Notes: generated from the sequence alone by a model not told the origin. A stretch of 64,000 bases of DNA from Acidimicrobiales bacterium (GCA_016794585.1 JAEUJM010000009.1:1-64000); one strand, 5' to 3'. Counted from the first letter of the stretch, positions 15,654-23,642 are shown. Program-made: numbers and translations.

Positions 15654-16019
15654 TCACCCACGCCGGTCAGCGTCATCAGCGTCGAGCAGGGCGGCGAGAT
15701 CTGACGGGACGGGCATGGCCCGGAAGGCCGAGACACGGGCCCGGCCCGTGTTGCCGACCGGGATGCGCCCCGCCAGTGAGCCCGGACCTGCGAGAACGGT
15801 GCGGTAGAGCTGGCCCGCGACCTCTCGAAGGTCCCGGGTGCGACACGCCAGCACGAGCATGGCCACATGGCACCGCACGTGGGGCCCAGCCCACGGCTGC
15901 GACAAGATGTGGGCCCGTTCGAGCGCGGCCCACGCGGCGTCGTTGTCCCAGGCGGCTCCCGCTGCTGCGATCTCGGAATCGAAGGCCGCACGAGCTGCCG
16001 TCGGCATCGTGGCCCTCAT
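15654..16019 (-). CDS. DUF3703 protein
   Basis: A 121-residue cytoplasmic protein matching DUF3703: AAWAALERAHILSQ, WAGPHVRCHVAML, and the closing VGNTGRARVSAFRAMPVPSDL are the family's hallmark. Homologues are found beside CmtR/ArsR regulators and cation transporters; the biochemical function is unknown. ATG at 16019 overlaps the CmtR stop by four bases, which is why the much longer upstream-open frame is rejected. Confidence 0.85.
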   Translation of the reverse strand: MRATMPTAARAAFDSEIAAAGAAWDNDAAWAALERAHILSQPWAGPHVRCHVAMLVLACRTRDLREVAGQLYRTVLAGPGSLAGRIPVGNTGRARVSAFRAMPVPSDLAALLDADDADRRG

Positions 16020-16363
16020 CGAGCGACGTCCTGTTGGCAATCGGGGTCGTCCACGAGCAACACGAGCCCGGCCAAGTCGGCGAGGGCGTGGGCCAGCCGG
16101 GGATCGGCGAGCTCGTACCGGACACGACGACCCTCCTGCGTCCCCACGACGAGCCCGCAACCCCGCAGGCAGCTCAGGTGATTTGAGACGTTGGCCTTGG
16201 TGAGGCCGAGCTCGGCCACCATCTCTGCCGGGTAATGGTGCCCATCCAGGATGGCGACGAGCAGTCGCCGACGGGTGTCGTCAGCCAGGGCACGCCCAAC
16301 TCTCGCCAGAGCATCCAGGTCGACAGAGACCGCAGGCACAGCGACAGATAGTACATCGTGCAC
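16016..16363 (-). CDS. cmtR: CmtR-like ArsR/SmtB-family metal sensor
   Basis: A 115-residue winged-helix repressor. The recognition region TKANVSNHLSCLRGCGLV is close to that of mycobacterial CmtR, the Cd(II)/Pb(II) sensor, and the three cysteine ligands are placed equivalently: Cys65, Cys69 (in the alpha4 helix) and Cys109 near the C-terminus. Without metal it should bind its own promoter; metal binding releases it. The GTG at 16363 lies inside a 7-bp-armed palindrome, suggesting a leaderless or nearly leaderless transcript and autoregulation. An internal GTG at 16342 is an alternative start. It heads the DUF3703-transporter-CopC run. Confidence 0.87.
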   Translation of the reverse strand: MHDVLSVAVPAVSVDLDALARVGRALADDTRRRLLVAILDGHHYPAEMVAELGLTKANVSNHLSCLRGCGLVVGTQEGRRVRYELADPRLAHALADLAGLVLLVDDPDCQQDVAR

Positions 16364-16370
16364 TGTACTA
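16349..16370. promoter_or_regulatory. Probable CmtR operator
   Basis: TAGTACA, 8 bases, TGTACTA: perfect 7-base inverted arms overlapping the cmtR GTG start. ArsR/SmtB repressors bind such AT-rich palindromes at their own promoters. Its position directly over the start codon favours autorepression. Confidence 0.7.
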
Positions 16371-16652
16371 GTTCAACACTCGGTGTCTTGCCGTGAGGAC
16401 CTGTCCAGGCAGCAGTGCGTGTCTTCTACGGTGACATAGATCGACTCCGCCGACCACGAGGCAAGCGCCCATGCGAGGGCGCCGGCCTTCGCGTCAGTCG
16501 AGCGCCCCGTGCTCAACATGATCCGCCTGGCTTGGGCGGTCGCTCAGAGGGTCGTCAGCGATCTCGTCTGCACGTCACTCGCCTGTAGGGAAGCTACCCA
16601 TGATCGCTTCGATACGGTCGAGGCTGCGGGGCAGTGACAAGGAGAAGGTGAG

Positions 16653-16712
16653 GTGTTCATGCTCGAAGCGTTGACGGACGAGGCTCGATCAACGGTGGTC
16701 GGCGCCCTGTAG
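16653..16712 (+). pseudogene. 5' scrap of a Clp N-domain-like gene cut by an IS end
   Basis: After a good ribosome-binding site (AAGGAGAAGGTGAG) a frame reads MLEALTDEARSTVVGAL (ATG 16659, GTG 16653 in frame) and then meets TAG within the 27-base element shared with 19578-19604. The phrase resembles the beginning of Clp N-terminal (R-domain) proteins, typically ML(E)xLTDxARxVVxxA. The rest of the gene is not seen. The remainder of the 589-base gap 16364-16952 holds no other gene that I can recognise. Confidence 0.35.
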
Positions 16713-16732
16713 GTGCCGAGAAGTCATCGGCG
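16706..16732. repeat. 27-bp repeat, left end of transposase-A unit 1
   Basis: An exact 27-base match to 19578-19604 (begins CCTGTAGGTGCCGAG). It lies 220 bases before the end of transposase A copy 1; the second copy lies 223 bases before copy 2. Left of it the two sites differ completely, so it behaves as an insertion-element end. Confidence 0.7.
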
Positions 16733-16952
16733 CTGCTGTGGGCGGTTCGCCCTGCTGCTTGACAGTGCCGCTCGCTGGCGCGGATGGCGGCTGGCCCGCC
16801 GGGTAGCACTCGTCTCGGCGTGTCACAGTTCCGTCGTCCGCAGGCGCGCCGAGCAGACCACTGCTTGGCTGCCGGCTCGGGGTCGAGCGGGTCTCGGGGC
16901 GCTTCGTTCAGCCTCAGGCAGCACCGCGAAGGCGTCCGCCCGCTGGCGTGGT

Positions 16953-18017
16953 TCAGGCGGCGGTGCGGTACTCGTTTATGAGCCCGGCGCAGGTGGTGCG
17001 CCGCTCGACGTTGCGCCCGAAGGGCGGCTCGATGACGGCGTCGACAGCGTCGTCTGGGGCGTGTTGGGCGAGGGATCCGTGAGGGCGGTGACCGTTGTAG
17101 TGGTCGATGTAGTCGGTGAGGAGCCGGCGGAGTTGGCGTTCGTTCCAGATGATCGTGCGGTCGAGGAGCTCGTGGCGGAGCGTGCGGACCCAGCGTTCGG
17201 CGTAGGCGTTGGCCATGGGGGCGCGGGGTGGGGTGGTGATCGGTTCGACCCTCGCGGCCTCGAACACGGCGTCGAAGGCGGGGGAGTACTGGCCGGCGCC
17301 GTCGTGGATTACGAACCGGAACCCGTCGGGGAGCTCGTAGAGGAGGTTGCGGGCGGCTTGGGTGGTTTAGGCCCCGGTGGGGTTGGTGGTGATCCCGGCC
17401 AGGTGCACCCGGCGGGTGCCGATCTCGATGAAGAACAGGACGTGGAGCCGTTGGAGGGTGGCGGTGTCGACGCAGCAGAAGTGGGTGGCGATCACCGCTC
17501 GGGCATGGGTGCGGATGAACTGCGCCCAGCTGGGCCCGGTCCGGTTGGGGGTGGGGTCGATGCCGGCGTCGCGGAGGATCTTCCACACGCTCGAGGCGGC
17601 CACCTTGTGGCCGAGACGGTGGAGTTCGCCGTGGATGCGCCGGTAGCCCCAGGTCGGGTTCTCACCGGCCATTCGGATGGCGAGCCGCCGGATCTCGGCG
17701 TGCACGGGCGGCCGCCCACGTGTCGGGGTGGGGGGCTGGGTCCAGCGGCGGGCGACGAGGCGGCGGTGCCACCCGATCACGGTGGCCGGTTGCACGATCA
17801 ACAAGACCTCCTGCAGGCGCGTCCGGTCGATGGCGGTGGACAACACGGCGAGGATGGTGCGGTCGGTCTCGGTGAACCTCGGTCGGTCGACCTGGCGTTG
17901 CAGCACGAGGACCTGGTGGCGCAGGGCGAGGATCTCGGCGTCACGCTCATCGCCGGTAGCGAACAGCCAACCAAGGCGGGACACGACCAGCCTGGTCAGC
18001 GCAGGCACGAGGCACAT
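16953..18017 (-). pseudogene. Integrase-core transposase A, copy 1 (nonsense codon, catalytic Asp lost)
   Basis: A 354-codon DDE transposase of the IS3/IS481-like integrase-core superfamily. The N-terminal helix-turn-helix part (ALRHQVLVLQRQV, NPTWGYRRIHGEL) is followed by the catalytic core with IHDGAGQYSP (second Asp) and NAYAERWVRT (Glu). Two lesions are visible: a TAA at 17367-17369 where copy 2 has TGG, and a His in place of the first catalytic Asp (ATHFCC versus ATDFCC in copy 2). The frame is otherwise intact from ATG 18017 to the stop at 16953. It is inactive by itself but could be mobilised in trans. Confidence 0.8.
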
Positions 18018-18082
18018 GGCCGGCGACGGTACCTCTGAGTTGTCGTCGTGGGAGGGGCCTCCTCGACGGGCTGTTCTCGCTC

Positions 18083-18514
18083 TCAGGTGGCCACGCGGAA
18101 GGTGATCCCGAGATCTTGGGAGCATTGCCGAAGCAGGGGCGCATCGACGGTCACGACGATCGAGCTGTCGGTGACCACGGCGAGGGCGAGCGCCTCGGCG
18201 GTGAGCACGTTTGGTCGTCGGCGGGTGTCGAGGGCGGCCATCACCGGGATCAGTAGTCGAGGCCCGATGAGGCCGATCCAGTCTGGGAGCTGATCGATGC
18301 GGGCCAACGTGGCCTGCTCTTGTTCGGGATCGAGTCGACCGAGACGTCCGGAGAGCGAACCGGTGCCCGATCCATGATGCGCAGCGCTGGCGACCCGGTA
18401 GTACCAGGCGCCGGTCGTGTACACGGCGGAGTGCTGCATCTCACGTCGGAGCCAGTCGTCGTGGTTGTCGGCCAGGACGTCGATGAGGAGACGGTCGTCG
18501 ATGACGAGCGCCAT
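18083..18514 (-). CDS. PIN-like toxin candidate (cargo 1)
   Basis: A 143-residue protein starting MALVIDDRLLIDVL and ending with TAEALALAVVTDSSIVVTVD, the spacing of acidic residues seen in PIN-fold ribonucleases (N-terminal Asp, central Glu, C-terminal Asp). Similarity is weak, so PIN-like is a fold-level call. It starts 9 bases after the stop of a small partner gene, the usual antitoxin-toxin arrangement. It ends 65 bases from the transposase-A start codon. If real, it would cleave RNA and be neutralised by the upstream gene product. Confidence 0.6.
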   Translation of the reverse strand: MALVIDDRLLIDVLADNHDDWLRREMQHSAVYTTGAWYYRVASAAHHGSGTGSLSGRLGRLDPEQEQATLARIDQLPDWIGLIGPRLLIPVMAALDTRRRPNVLTAEALALAVVTDSSIVVTVDAPLLRQCSQDLGITFRVAT

Positions 18515-18523
18515 GGGCAGGCG

Positions 18524-18748
18524 CTACTGGGTAGCGAGATCGGGGTCGTGCGCGACGATCTCGGCGACGGCCCGGTCGTAGTCACCGCTCGTGCGCCACT
18601 CCGCGAGCGCCGCGCGGGCTTCAGGTGAAAGCGGCGAGCTCGGAGGGGCGGCGGGACTCGACCGCAACTCGCCGGCGTCCCCAGCGGCCCGCCTGGCGCG
18701 CGCGACCACTGCCGCCAGCTCTGCGCTGATCGTGAGACGGTTCGCCAT
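18524..18748 (-). CDS. Small antitoxin candidate (cargo 1)
   Basis: A 74-residue protein: a hydrophobic N-terminal segment MANRLTISAELAAVVARARR, a proline/serine hinge, and an acidic C-terminus with EWRTSGDYDRAVAEIVAHDPDL. The size, the acidic tail that could wrap a toxin, and the position 9 bases upstream of a PIN-like gene suggest an antitoxin; the DNA-binding fold is not clear. ATG at 18748 is chosen because the longer frame (from 18796) enters the intergenic region before the repeat. Confidence 0.55.
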   Translation of the reverse strand: MANRLTISAELAAVVARARRAAGDAGELRSSPAAPPSSPLSPEARAALAEWRTSGDYDRAVAEIVAHDPDLATQ

Positions 18749-18807
18749 CGCCCACAGGCTACCCGTGTGGCGCAACCGACCGAGCAGGGCAGTCACCCGA
18801 ATCGCCC

Positions 18808-18936
18808 CGTTCCCGATTACGCCGAATCCGTTCCCACCCCACCTGCGGTCCCTTGCCCCGTGGGATTTCTACCGGCCCCACGCGGGCGCGGGCGGGGGTT
18901 GTGGAAAAGGTGGCAGAAAAGGTGGTGCGGCGGCGA
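18808..18936. repeat. Dispersed boundary repeat, copy A
   Basis: 129 bases matching 21677-21799: a head CGTTCCCGA..CGCCGAATCCGTTCCC and a tail with GAAAAGGTGGCAGAAAAGG and GTGGTGCGGCGGCGA. The head is shared by copies at 23733 and 25259. It lies 59 bases upstream of the cargo-1 antitoxin start. The remaining bases of the gap 18749-19065 show no gene. Confidence 0.7.
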
Positions 18937-19065
18937 CCTCGGGCGCCGGCGGGGGCCCGGAGGACGTGGATCCGGGCTGTTGGCCAGCCTAGGAGGCGTC
19001 TCGCGGTCCGTTCGCCGGGTTCGGGGCGCGCTCGAGCCCTGGACCTGTGTCCGGGGTTGGTGGGC

Positions 19066-19599
19066 CTAGGCGGCGTGTTCGAGTGGGGGACCGGCTCGTC
19101 GGTGTTCGGCGAGGGTCAGTGAGTTCGTCATGAGGGCGAACCCGAGGAGGTTGAGTCATTGGCGGCGGTGGCCGACCGAGTGGGCTCGACGGAGGTGCAA
19201 CGTGTCGTCGAGGGCCCGGTTAATGGACTCGGCGTCGTTGCGCTGATGGAACAGCGTCTCGAAGTCGGGGTCGGTGGGTGGGATGGGCCGGACGTTCTCG
19301 GCCCGGTTCAACCGCCGTGCCTTGTCTTCGTCGGTGCCGTGGAGGCGGACGGTGACCTGGCCGCCATCGGGGAGCCGGTAGTCGTTGTACCAGCGGTACA
19401 GGCCGCTCTTGCCGGCAGTCCGATGGGTCCTGATCCGAGCGAGGGGGGTGAACTGCAGCTCACCCTGGTCGTCAAGCTGGCCCACGCCCAGGGTGCCGCC
19501 TCGGGCATACAGGTTGACGGTCCGGCCGCCGACGGTCTTGGTTTCGACGAGCGTGGTCTTCTCCCGGCGCTGCTCGGCCTGTAGGTGCCGAGAAGTCAT
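19066..19599 (-). pseudogene. Transposase B, C-terminal fragment with nonsense codon
   Basis: A 177-codon minus-strand frame interrupted by TGA at 19156-19158, where the related copy at 21929-22075 has TGG. Recognisable features are FHQRNDAESINRALDDT, LHLRRAHSVGHRRQ and, after the stop, LNLLGFALMTNSLTLAEH: the C-terminal end of a DDE-type transposase or transposase-like protein of a family I cannot name. Its apparent ATG lies inside the 27-bp element, so the true 5' part was removed when transposase-A unit 2 landed there. Confidence 0.6.
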
Positions 19600-19604
19600 C
19601 GGCG
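19578..19604. repeat. 27-bp repeat, left end of transposase-A unit 2
   Basis: Identical to 16706-16732 over 27 bases. It interrupts transposase B and lies 223 bases before the end of transposase A copy 2. The following bases 19605-19827 contain no gene. Confidence 0.7.
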
Positions 19605-19827
19605 TGACGGGTGGGGTCTTTCGGCCTGACCCCGGGAGCGCGCTCGCCGTATCCGACTGTCCCGCTGACCTGCGGAGTGCGGGGGTCTGTGCGCGCGGGT
19701 GGATCTACGTCTCTGGAGGCCTGCTGAGGATTCCTACTTGCTCGGCGCCGACACGGGGCTCGAGCTGGTCCGAGCGTTGCACCTGGTCCTTGGCCTCGCC
19801 GAGGGTGGGTCTTGCTGATGTCGTGGT

Positions 19828-20899
19828 TCAGGCGGCGACGCGGTACTCGTTGATGAGCCCGGCGCAGGTGCTGCGCCGCTCGACGTCGCGCCCGAAGGGC
19901 GCCGCGGTGACAACCTCGCCGGCGGCGTCGTGAGGAGCACGCTGATCGAGGGCGCGGTGGGGGCGGTGGCAGTTGTAGTGGTCGAGGTAGTCGGTGAGGA
20001 GCCGGCGGAGTTGTCGTTCGTTCCAGATGATGGTGCGGTCGAGGAGCTCGTGGCGGAGGGTGCGGACCCAGCGTTCGGCGTAGGCGTTGGCCATGGGGGC
20101 TCGGGGTGGGGTGGTGATGGGTTCGATCCCGGCGGCGTTGAACACGGCGTCGAAGGCGGGGGAGTACTGGCCGGCGCCGTCGTGGATCACGAACCGGTAC
20201 GGCCGGTCGGTGCTCATCAGGAAGTTCCGGGCGGCTTGGGTGGGTCCACGCGCCGGTGGGGTTGGTGGTGATCCCTCCGAGGTGCACTCGGCGGGCGCCG
20301 ATCTCGATGAAGAACAGGACGTGGAGGCGCCGGAGGGTGGCGGTGTCGACGCAGCAGCAGAAGTCGGTGGCGATCACCGCCCGCGCCTGGGATCGGATGA
20401 ACTGCGCCCACGTCGGGCCGGTCCGGTTCGGGGTGGGGTTGAGGCCGGCGCCGCGGAGGACCTTCCACACGCTCGAGGGAGCGATCTTGTGGCCGAGGCG
20501 GGTCAGTTCGCCGTGGATGCGCCGGTAGCCCCAGGTCGGGTTCTCGCCGGCCAGGCGGATGGCGAGGCGGCGGATCTGGGCGTGCACAGGCGGCCGCCCT
20601 CTCCTCGGGCTCGGCGGTTGGGTCCAGCGGCGGGTGACGAGGCGGCGGTGCCAGCCGATGACGGTGGCCGGTTGCACGATCAGGAACACCTCGCGGAGCC
20701 GGGCCCGGTCGAACGCGGTGGACAACACGGCGAGGATGGTGCGGTCGGTCTCGGTGAAGGCCGGTCGGGCGACTTGGCGTTGCAGGACGAGGACCTGGTG
20801 GCGCAGGGCGAGGATCTCGGCGTCGCGATCGTCGCCGGCGGCGAACAGCCAACCGAGGCGGCACAGCACCAGACGGGTGATCGACGGGACGAGGTTCAT
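19828..20899 (-). pseudogene. Integrase-core transposase A, copy 2 (single-base frameshift)
   Basis: A close relative of copy 1 with the full DDE set: Asp in ATDFCC, Asp in VIHDGAGQYSP, Glu in NAYAERWVRT. The total length is 357 codons plus one base. An extra C after GAWT (near 20245-20250; ACCCACCC here versus ACCACCC in copy 1) throws the frame within three codons of the nonsense site in copy 1. The start is ATG 20899. It could be restored by a one-base slip, so weak activity cannot be excluded. Confidence 0.8.
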
Positions 20900-20982
20900 G
20901 GCGGCAGCGACGGTAGTCACGCCCCACCCGTAGGGCCCCCAGTGCCAGTCCGGTGTCGGGGCGCTGGTCGGGAGCCCCGATG

Positions 20983-21414
20983 TCAGGTCGGCTTCGTCTC
21001 CAAGACGAGTCCCGGTGTGTCCTTGAAGACACCGTCGTTCGACACGAGTGGGATGCCGAGCCGGATGGCGGTGGCGGCGATCCATCGGTCGGCGTCGTGG
21101 TCACGCTGGCTGAGCGCGTGGCCGGCGCGCTGACAAGCGACGCGGAGCTCGGCGTAGGTTCGGATGAGATCGGGGCCCGCGTACACGATCTCGATGCGAC
21201 TGAGCGCGGCCTCCATCCGTCGTAGGCGAGCAGAACCCCACCCTCGGAGGAGAGCGCCGTAGCGGACTTCGCCCACGGTCTGGAAACACACGAACTCGAC
21301 CCACCCGACCAGGAGCGGCTCGTACCGGCGGGCAAGCGCCGAGTCAGGGATCAGCCGGGCGCTGTAGACGTCCGTGTCTACGACGACTGGACCCCGTTGA
21401 TGCTCGGTGGCCAC
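20983..21414 (-). CDS. VapC-like PIN-domain toxin (cargo 2)
   Basis: A 143-residue PIN-domain ribonuclease. The acidic residues are Asp in VVVDTDVYSARL, Glu in TVGEVRYGALL, Asp in HDADRWIAATA and Asp in LVSNDGVF, all in the expected order. VapC toxins cleave tRNA or rRNA and are held inactive by the partner antitoxin. GTG at 21414 is 2 bases after the antitoxin stop codon; the longer frame reads antisense-like arginine-rich sequence and is rejected. It ends 83 bases from the transposase-A copy 2 start. Confidence 0.85.
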   Translation of the reverse strand: MATEHQRGPVVVDTDVYSARLIPDSALARRYEPLLVGWVEFVCFQTVGEVRYGALLRGWGSARLRRMEAALSRIEIVYAGPDLIRTYAELRVACQRAGHALSQRDHDADRWIAATAIRLGIPLVSNDGVFKDTPGLVLETKPT

Positions 21415-21416
21415 CG

Positions 21417-21578
21417 TCAGTTCAACACGGCGGCGAGGAAGGCGTCGGCCTCCTCGGCGGTGAGGTCGTCGATGACCTGCGTGCCGTACGGCGGATGCGG
21501 CTTGGCGCGCCGGAGCAGCTCCTCGACGGGAAGCTCGAGGCACTCGTCCTGCTCTCGTGCGCGGTCCGGAGTCGACAT
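21417..21578 (-). CDS. Short acidic antitoxin (cargo 2)
   Basis: A 53-residue protein: MSTPDRAREQDECLELPVEE, a short basic segment, then DDLTAEEADAFLAAVLN. It is too small for a DNA-binding domain of usual size but fits the toxin-blocking tail of VapB-type antitoxins, and its stop lies 2 bases before the VapC-like GTG. Start ATG 21578; only a weak GAG-type ribosome-binding site precedes it. It may be a shortened antitoxin. Confidence 0.62.
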   Translation of the reverse strand: MSTPDRAREQDECLELPVEELLRRAKPHPPYGTQVIDDLTAEEADAFLAAVLN

Positions 21579-21676
21579 CTCGCTCGCCAGTGTAGGGGCG
21601 AGGTCCGTGTCGTGCCCGAGGGTCAGGTGCTCATCTCACCGGCGACCCGGATGCCTCCACGCCGAGCTCGCGGACA

Positions 21677-21799
21677 CGTTCCCGAATTCGCCGAATCCGT
21701 TCCCGACCCGCCTGCGATCCCAACGCCCAAACGATTTCTACCGTCCCCACGCGGGCGGGGGTTGTCGAAAAGGTGGCAGAAAAGGTGGTGCGGCGGCGA
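21677..21799. repeat. Dispersed boundary repeat, copy B
   Basis: 123 bases, homologous over its whole length to 18808-18936, differing mainly by a 6-base tandem GGGCGC in copy A. It begins 98 bases upstream of the cargo-2 antitoxin start. Bases 21800-21928 are homologous to 18937-19065 in places but hold no gene. Confidence 0.72.
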
Positions 21800-21928
21800 T
21801 TCCTGGGCTTGTCGGTACTGGAAGTCGGCCCATTGTCGCCGCTGTCACTCGAGAACGAGGATCTGTTCCCCGCCGACCTGACTCGGGGCGCGCACGAGCC
21901 CCGATCCAAGGTTGTTCGGATCGGGATA

Positions 21929-22111
21929 CTACGCGGCGAGCAGCTGGGGCTTTCGGTGCTCCATCAGCGCGAGGGAGTTGACCATGAGGGCGAAGCCGAG
22001 CAGGTTGATCCATTGGCGGCGGTGGCCGACGGAGTGGGCCCGTCGTAGAAGGAGGGTGTCGTCGAGGCCGCGGTTGAGCACCAGGCGCGCGATCGACGGG
22101 ATGAGGTTCAT
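21929..22111 (-). pseudogene. Deletion chimera: start of transposase A joined to tail of transposase B
   Basis: The frame begins MNLIPSIARLVL, the first 12 residues of transposase A (copy 2: MNLVPSITRLVL). It continues NRGLDDTLLLRRAHSVGH and INLLGFALMVNSLALMEH, the tail of transposase B. The order on the map (B tail left, A start right) is the one seen at 19066-20899, so a single deletion of roughly 1.6 kb inside such a stretch would produce it. Confidence 0.7.
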
Positions 22112-22162
22112 GGCGGCGGCGACGGTATCGGTCTCCGCGACCGGTTCGTCCAGCGGTGTTCG

Positions 22163-22954
22163 TCAGTCAGGTGGGCCGACGACTTCGGCGAGGAGCGCTC
22201 GGATCCTGGTCCGTCGTCGTGCGGCGGCGTCTGGTTGAAGGTCGCGGGTCAGCGCGGGGAGCGCGGTTCCGCCCGGTCCGAGCTGTCGCCACAGGAGCGC
22301 CCGGAGTCGATTGAGTGCCGGGTCGGTGTCGAAGGCGTCCGGGGTGGCGTCATCGGCCGCCGCGATCTCGAGGCACCGCCAGAGATCGTCGGCGTCGCGG
22401 CTCTCGTCCCGAACGGTGCGGGCGTGCGCTTTCAACCCGAGGATGCTCGCAGCGTCCGGGAGGACCACGGTCGTGGTGAGTGCGGGGCCGTCGGTGAGAC
22501 GGAGCTCCGCGGTGATGGCCACACCAGCACGGCGAAGGGCGGTGGCGAGACCGGGGACCTCGGTGGTGGTCACGTCGCCGACCTTGACGGTTCGGCGGGC
22601 GTGGGAGGTGTAGGCCGGCACGAGGAGGTCGACTGCGGCGACGCGCCGGTCATCGAGGGCCCGTTCCCAGCGGTTGCCGAAGGTCTTGGTGTACCCGAGG
22701 GCTTCGATCGCTTCGGCCAGTTCGGGTCGCGCTAGCACGTGTGGGGCCATCCCGAAGTCGGCGTCGCCGGTCGCGCGCAACGGGAGGTCGAGACCGAGCC
22801 GCTGCACGTGGAGCAGGACCGCGGTTCCCCCGATCAGGCGGTGCTCGTGTGCGGCACCAACGGCCCTCATTGCGCTGCTGACGTCGGCGATGGCGGTGAA
22901 CCCGCCGTCCATCGCCGCGGACAGGCTGGCCAGCACGACCCGCCCGGTCGTCAC
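22163..22954 (-). CDS. AbiEii-like nucleotidyltransferase toxin candidate (cargo 3)
   Basis: A 263-residue protein with a minimal nucleotidyltransferase signature: HRLIGGTAVLLHVQ (G-[GS] helix) followed by ATGDADFGM, the metal-binding Asp-x-Asp, and a third Asp in VAAVDLLVPA. The C-terminal half is alpha-helical with KAHARTVRDESRDADDLW, as in AbiEii-type toxins that modify tRNA acceptor ends. GTG at 22954 overlaps the partner stop (GTGA). With the upstream helix-turn-helix gene it forms a type IV-like toxin-antitoxin or phage-defence pair. Confidence 0.78.
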   Translation of the reverse strand: MTTGRVVLASLSAAMDGGFTAIADVSSAMRAVGAAHEHRLIGGTAVLLHVQRLGLDLPLRATGDADFGMAPHVLARPELAEAIEALGYTKTFGNRWERALDDRRVAAVDLLVPAYTSHARRTVKVGDVTTTEVPGLATALRRAGVAITAELRLTDGPALTTTVVLPDAASILGLKAHARTVRDESRDADDLWRCLEIAAADDATPDAFDTDPALNRLRALLWRQLGPGGTALPALTRDLQPDAAARRRTRIRALLAEVVGPPD

Positions 22955-23634
22955 GGGGTCGCGCCGAGGGTGCGGTCGATGATCGCCTGGCGTAGGCGAT
23001 CGGCGGCCTCTGCCCGGTCTTCCCCGCCGAGGTCGAGGAGGTCCCACCATTGCTGGACCGGATCGGTGATCGGGATGCCCTCGACGAGGCGCGGTCCCGG
23101 CGGCCCGGACAACAAGGTTTCATCGTGGGTCCAGCGGACGATCATCGACGCGTCGGCACGGCCCTCGGCGGGCACGAGGCCGACGTTGTCCAAGGGCAGC
23201 GACTCGCTGGCATAGACCACGGTGAGCGTCGGATGACGCCATGGGACGAGGAGGTCAGGGGCGAGATCGGCGGAGAACGCGATCGCCACGTGGCCGTCGC
23301 CGGCGAGCTCGATCGCCTGGTTGGCCTGTTCGATGATCGGGTGGATGCCGTACCAGTAGGACTCGGGCTCCACGAGCGAAGGGCGGGACCGATCGCGGTA
23401 GAGGTCCAACAGCTTCGCTCGGTGCCCCCGGTAGCCGCCATCGACGGCCTCCACGGCGTCGCTCAGGGCGAACCCCCGGAGAACTTGAGAGACACGAGGC
23501 TGGGTGACACCGACCGCGCGAGCGATCGAGACGCCGGTGAGTGGAACGTCCGCTGCGATCAGCAGTCGTGCGATGGCGGCCGTGCCCCCACCCCACTTGC
23601 GAGCCGCCGCCCCCGGCGTGACGACACCTGCCAT
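22951..23634 (-). CDS. AbiEi-like winged-helix antitoxin/regulator (cargo 3)
   Basis: A 227-residue protein with an N-terminal winged helix (about 18-75; GVTQPRVSQVLRGF is the recognition helix) and a larger C-terminal domain ending in the QQWWDLLDLGGEDR region. This two-part plan matches AbiEi-type antitoxins, which repress their own operon and counter the nucleotidyltransferase. A perfect 13-base inverted repeat lies 9-49 bases upstream of the ATG at 23634. The two genes overlap by four bases. Confidence 0.72.
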   Translation of the reverse strand: MAGVVTPGAAARKWGGGTAAIARLLIAADVPLTGVSIARAVGVTQPRVSQVLRGFALSDAVEAVDGGYRGHRAKLLDLYRDRSRPSLVEPESYWYGIHPIIEQANQAIELAGDGHVAIAFSADLAPDLLVPWRHPTLTVVYASESLPLDNVGLVPAEGRADASMIVRWTHDETLLSGPPGPRLVEGIPITDPVQQWWDLLDLGGEDRAEAADRLRQAIIDRTLGATP

Positions 23635-23642
23635 GTCGCCAG

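Larger units (their letters stand above)
16706..18936. mobile_element. Transposase-A / toxin-antitoxin / repeat unit 1
   Basis: Left to right: 27-bp end, 220 bases, broken transposase A (minus), a conserved 9-mer GCGACGGTA (18023-18031), a two-gene cargo (18083-18748, minus), and the dispersed repeat (18808-18936). The same order and spacing recur at 19578-21799 with a different cargo. Where the true right end lies is not proven; the repeat is the last shared block before the transposase-B remnant. Confidence 0.55.
19578..21799. mobile_element. Transposase-A / toxin-antitoxin / repeat unit 2
   Basis: Same layout as unit 1: 27-bp end, 223 bases, transposase A copy 2, GCGACGGTA at 20907-20915, a two-gene cargo (20983-21578), and the boundary repeat (21677-21799). 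The cargo is a different toxin-antitoxin pair. Confidence 0.55.

Noticed and set aside
17360-17375. Programmed recoding of transposase A at the TAA
   Set aside because: No slippery heptamer is seen, and copy 1 also lacks a catalytic aspartate, so simple decay is more economical; kept only as a point to check.
18808-21799. Boundary repeats as integron attC sites of a gene-cassette array
   Set aside because: No integron integrase is present, cargo units are two-gene operons with their own operators, and a transposase lies in each unit; the repeat also lacks clear R/L boxes.
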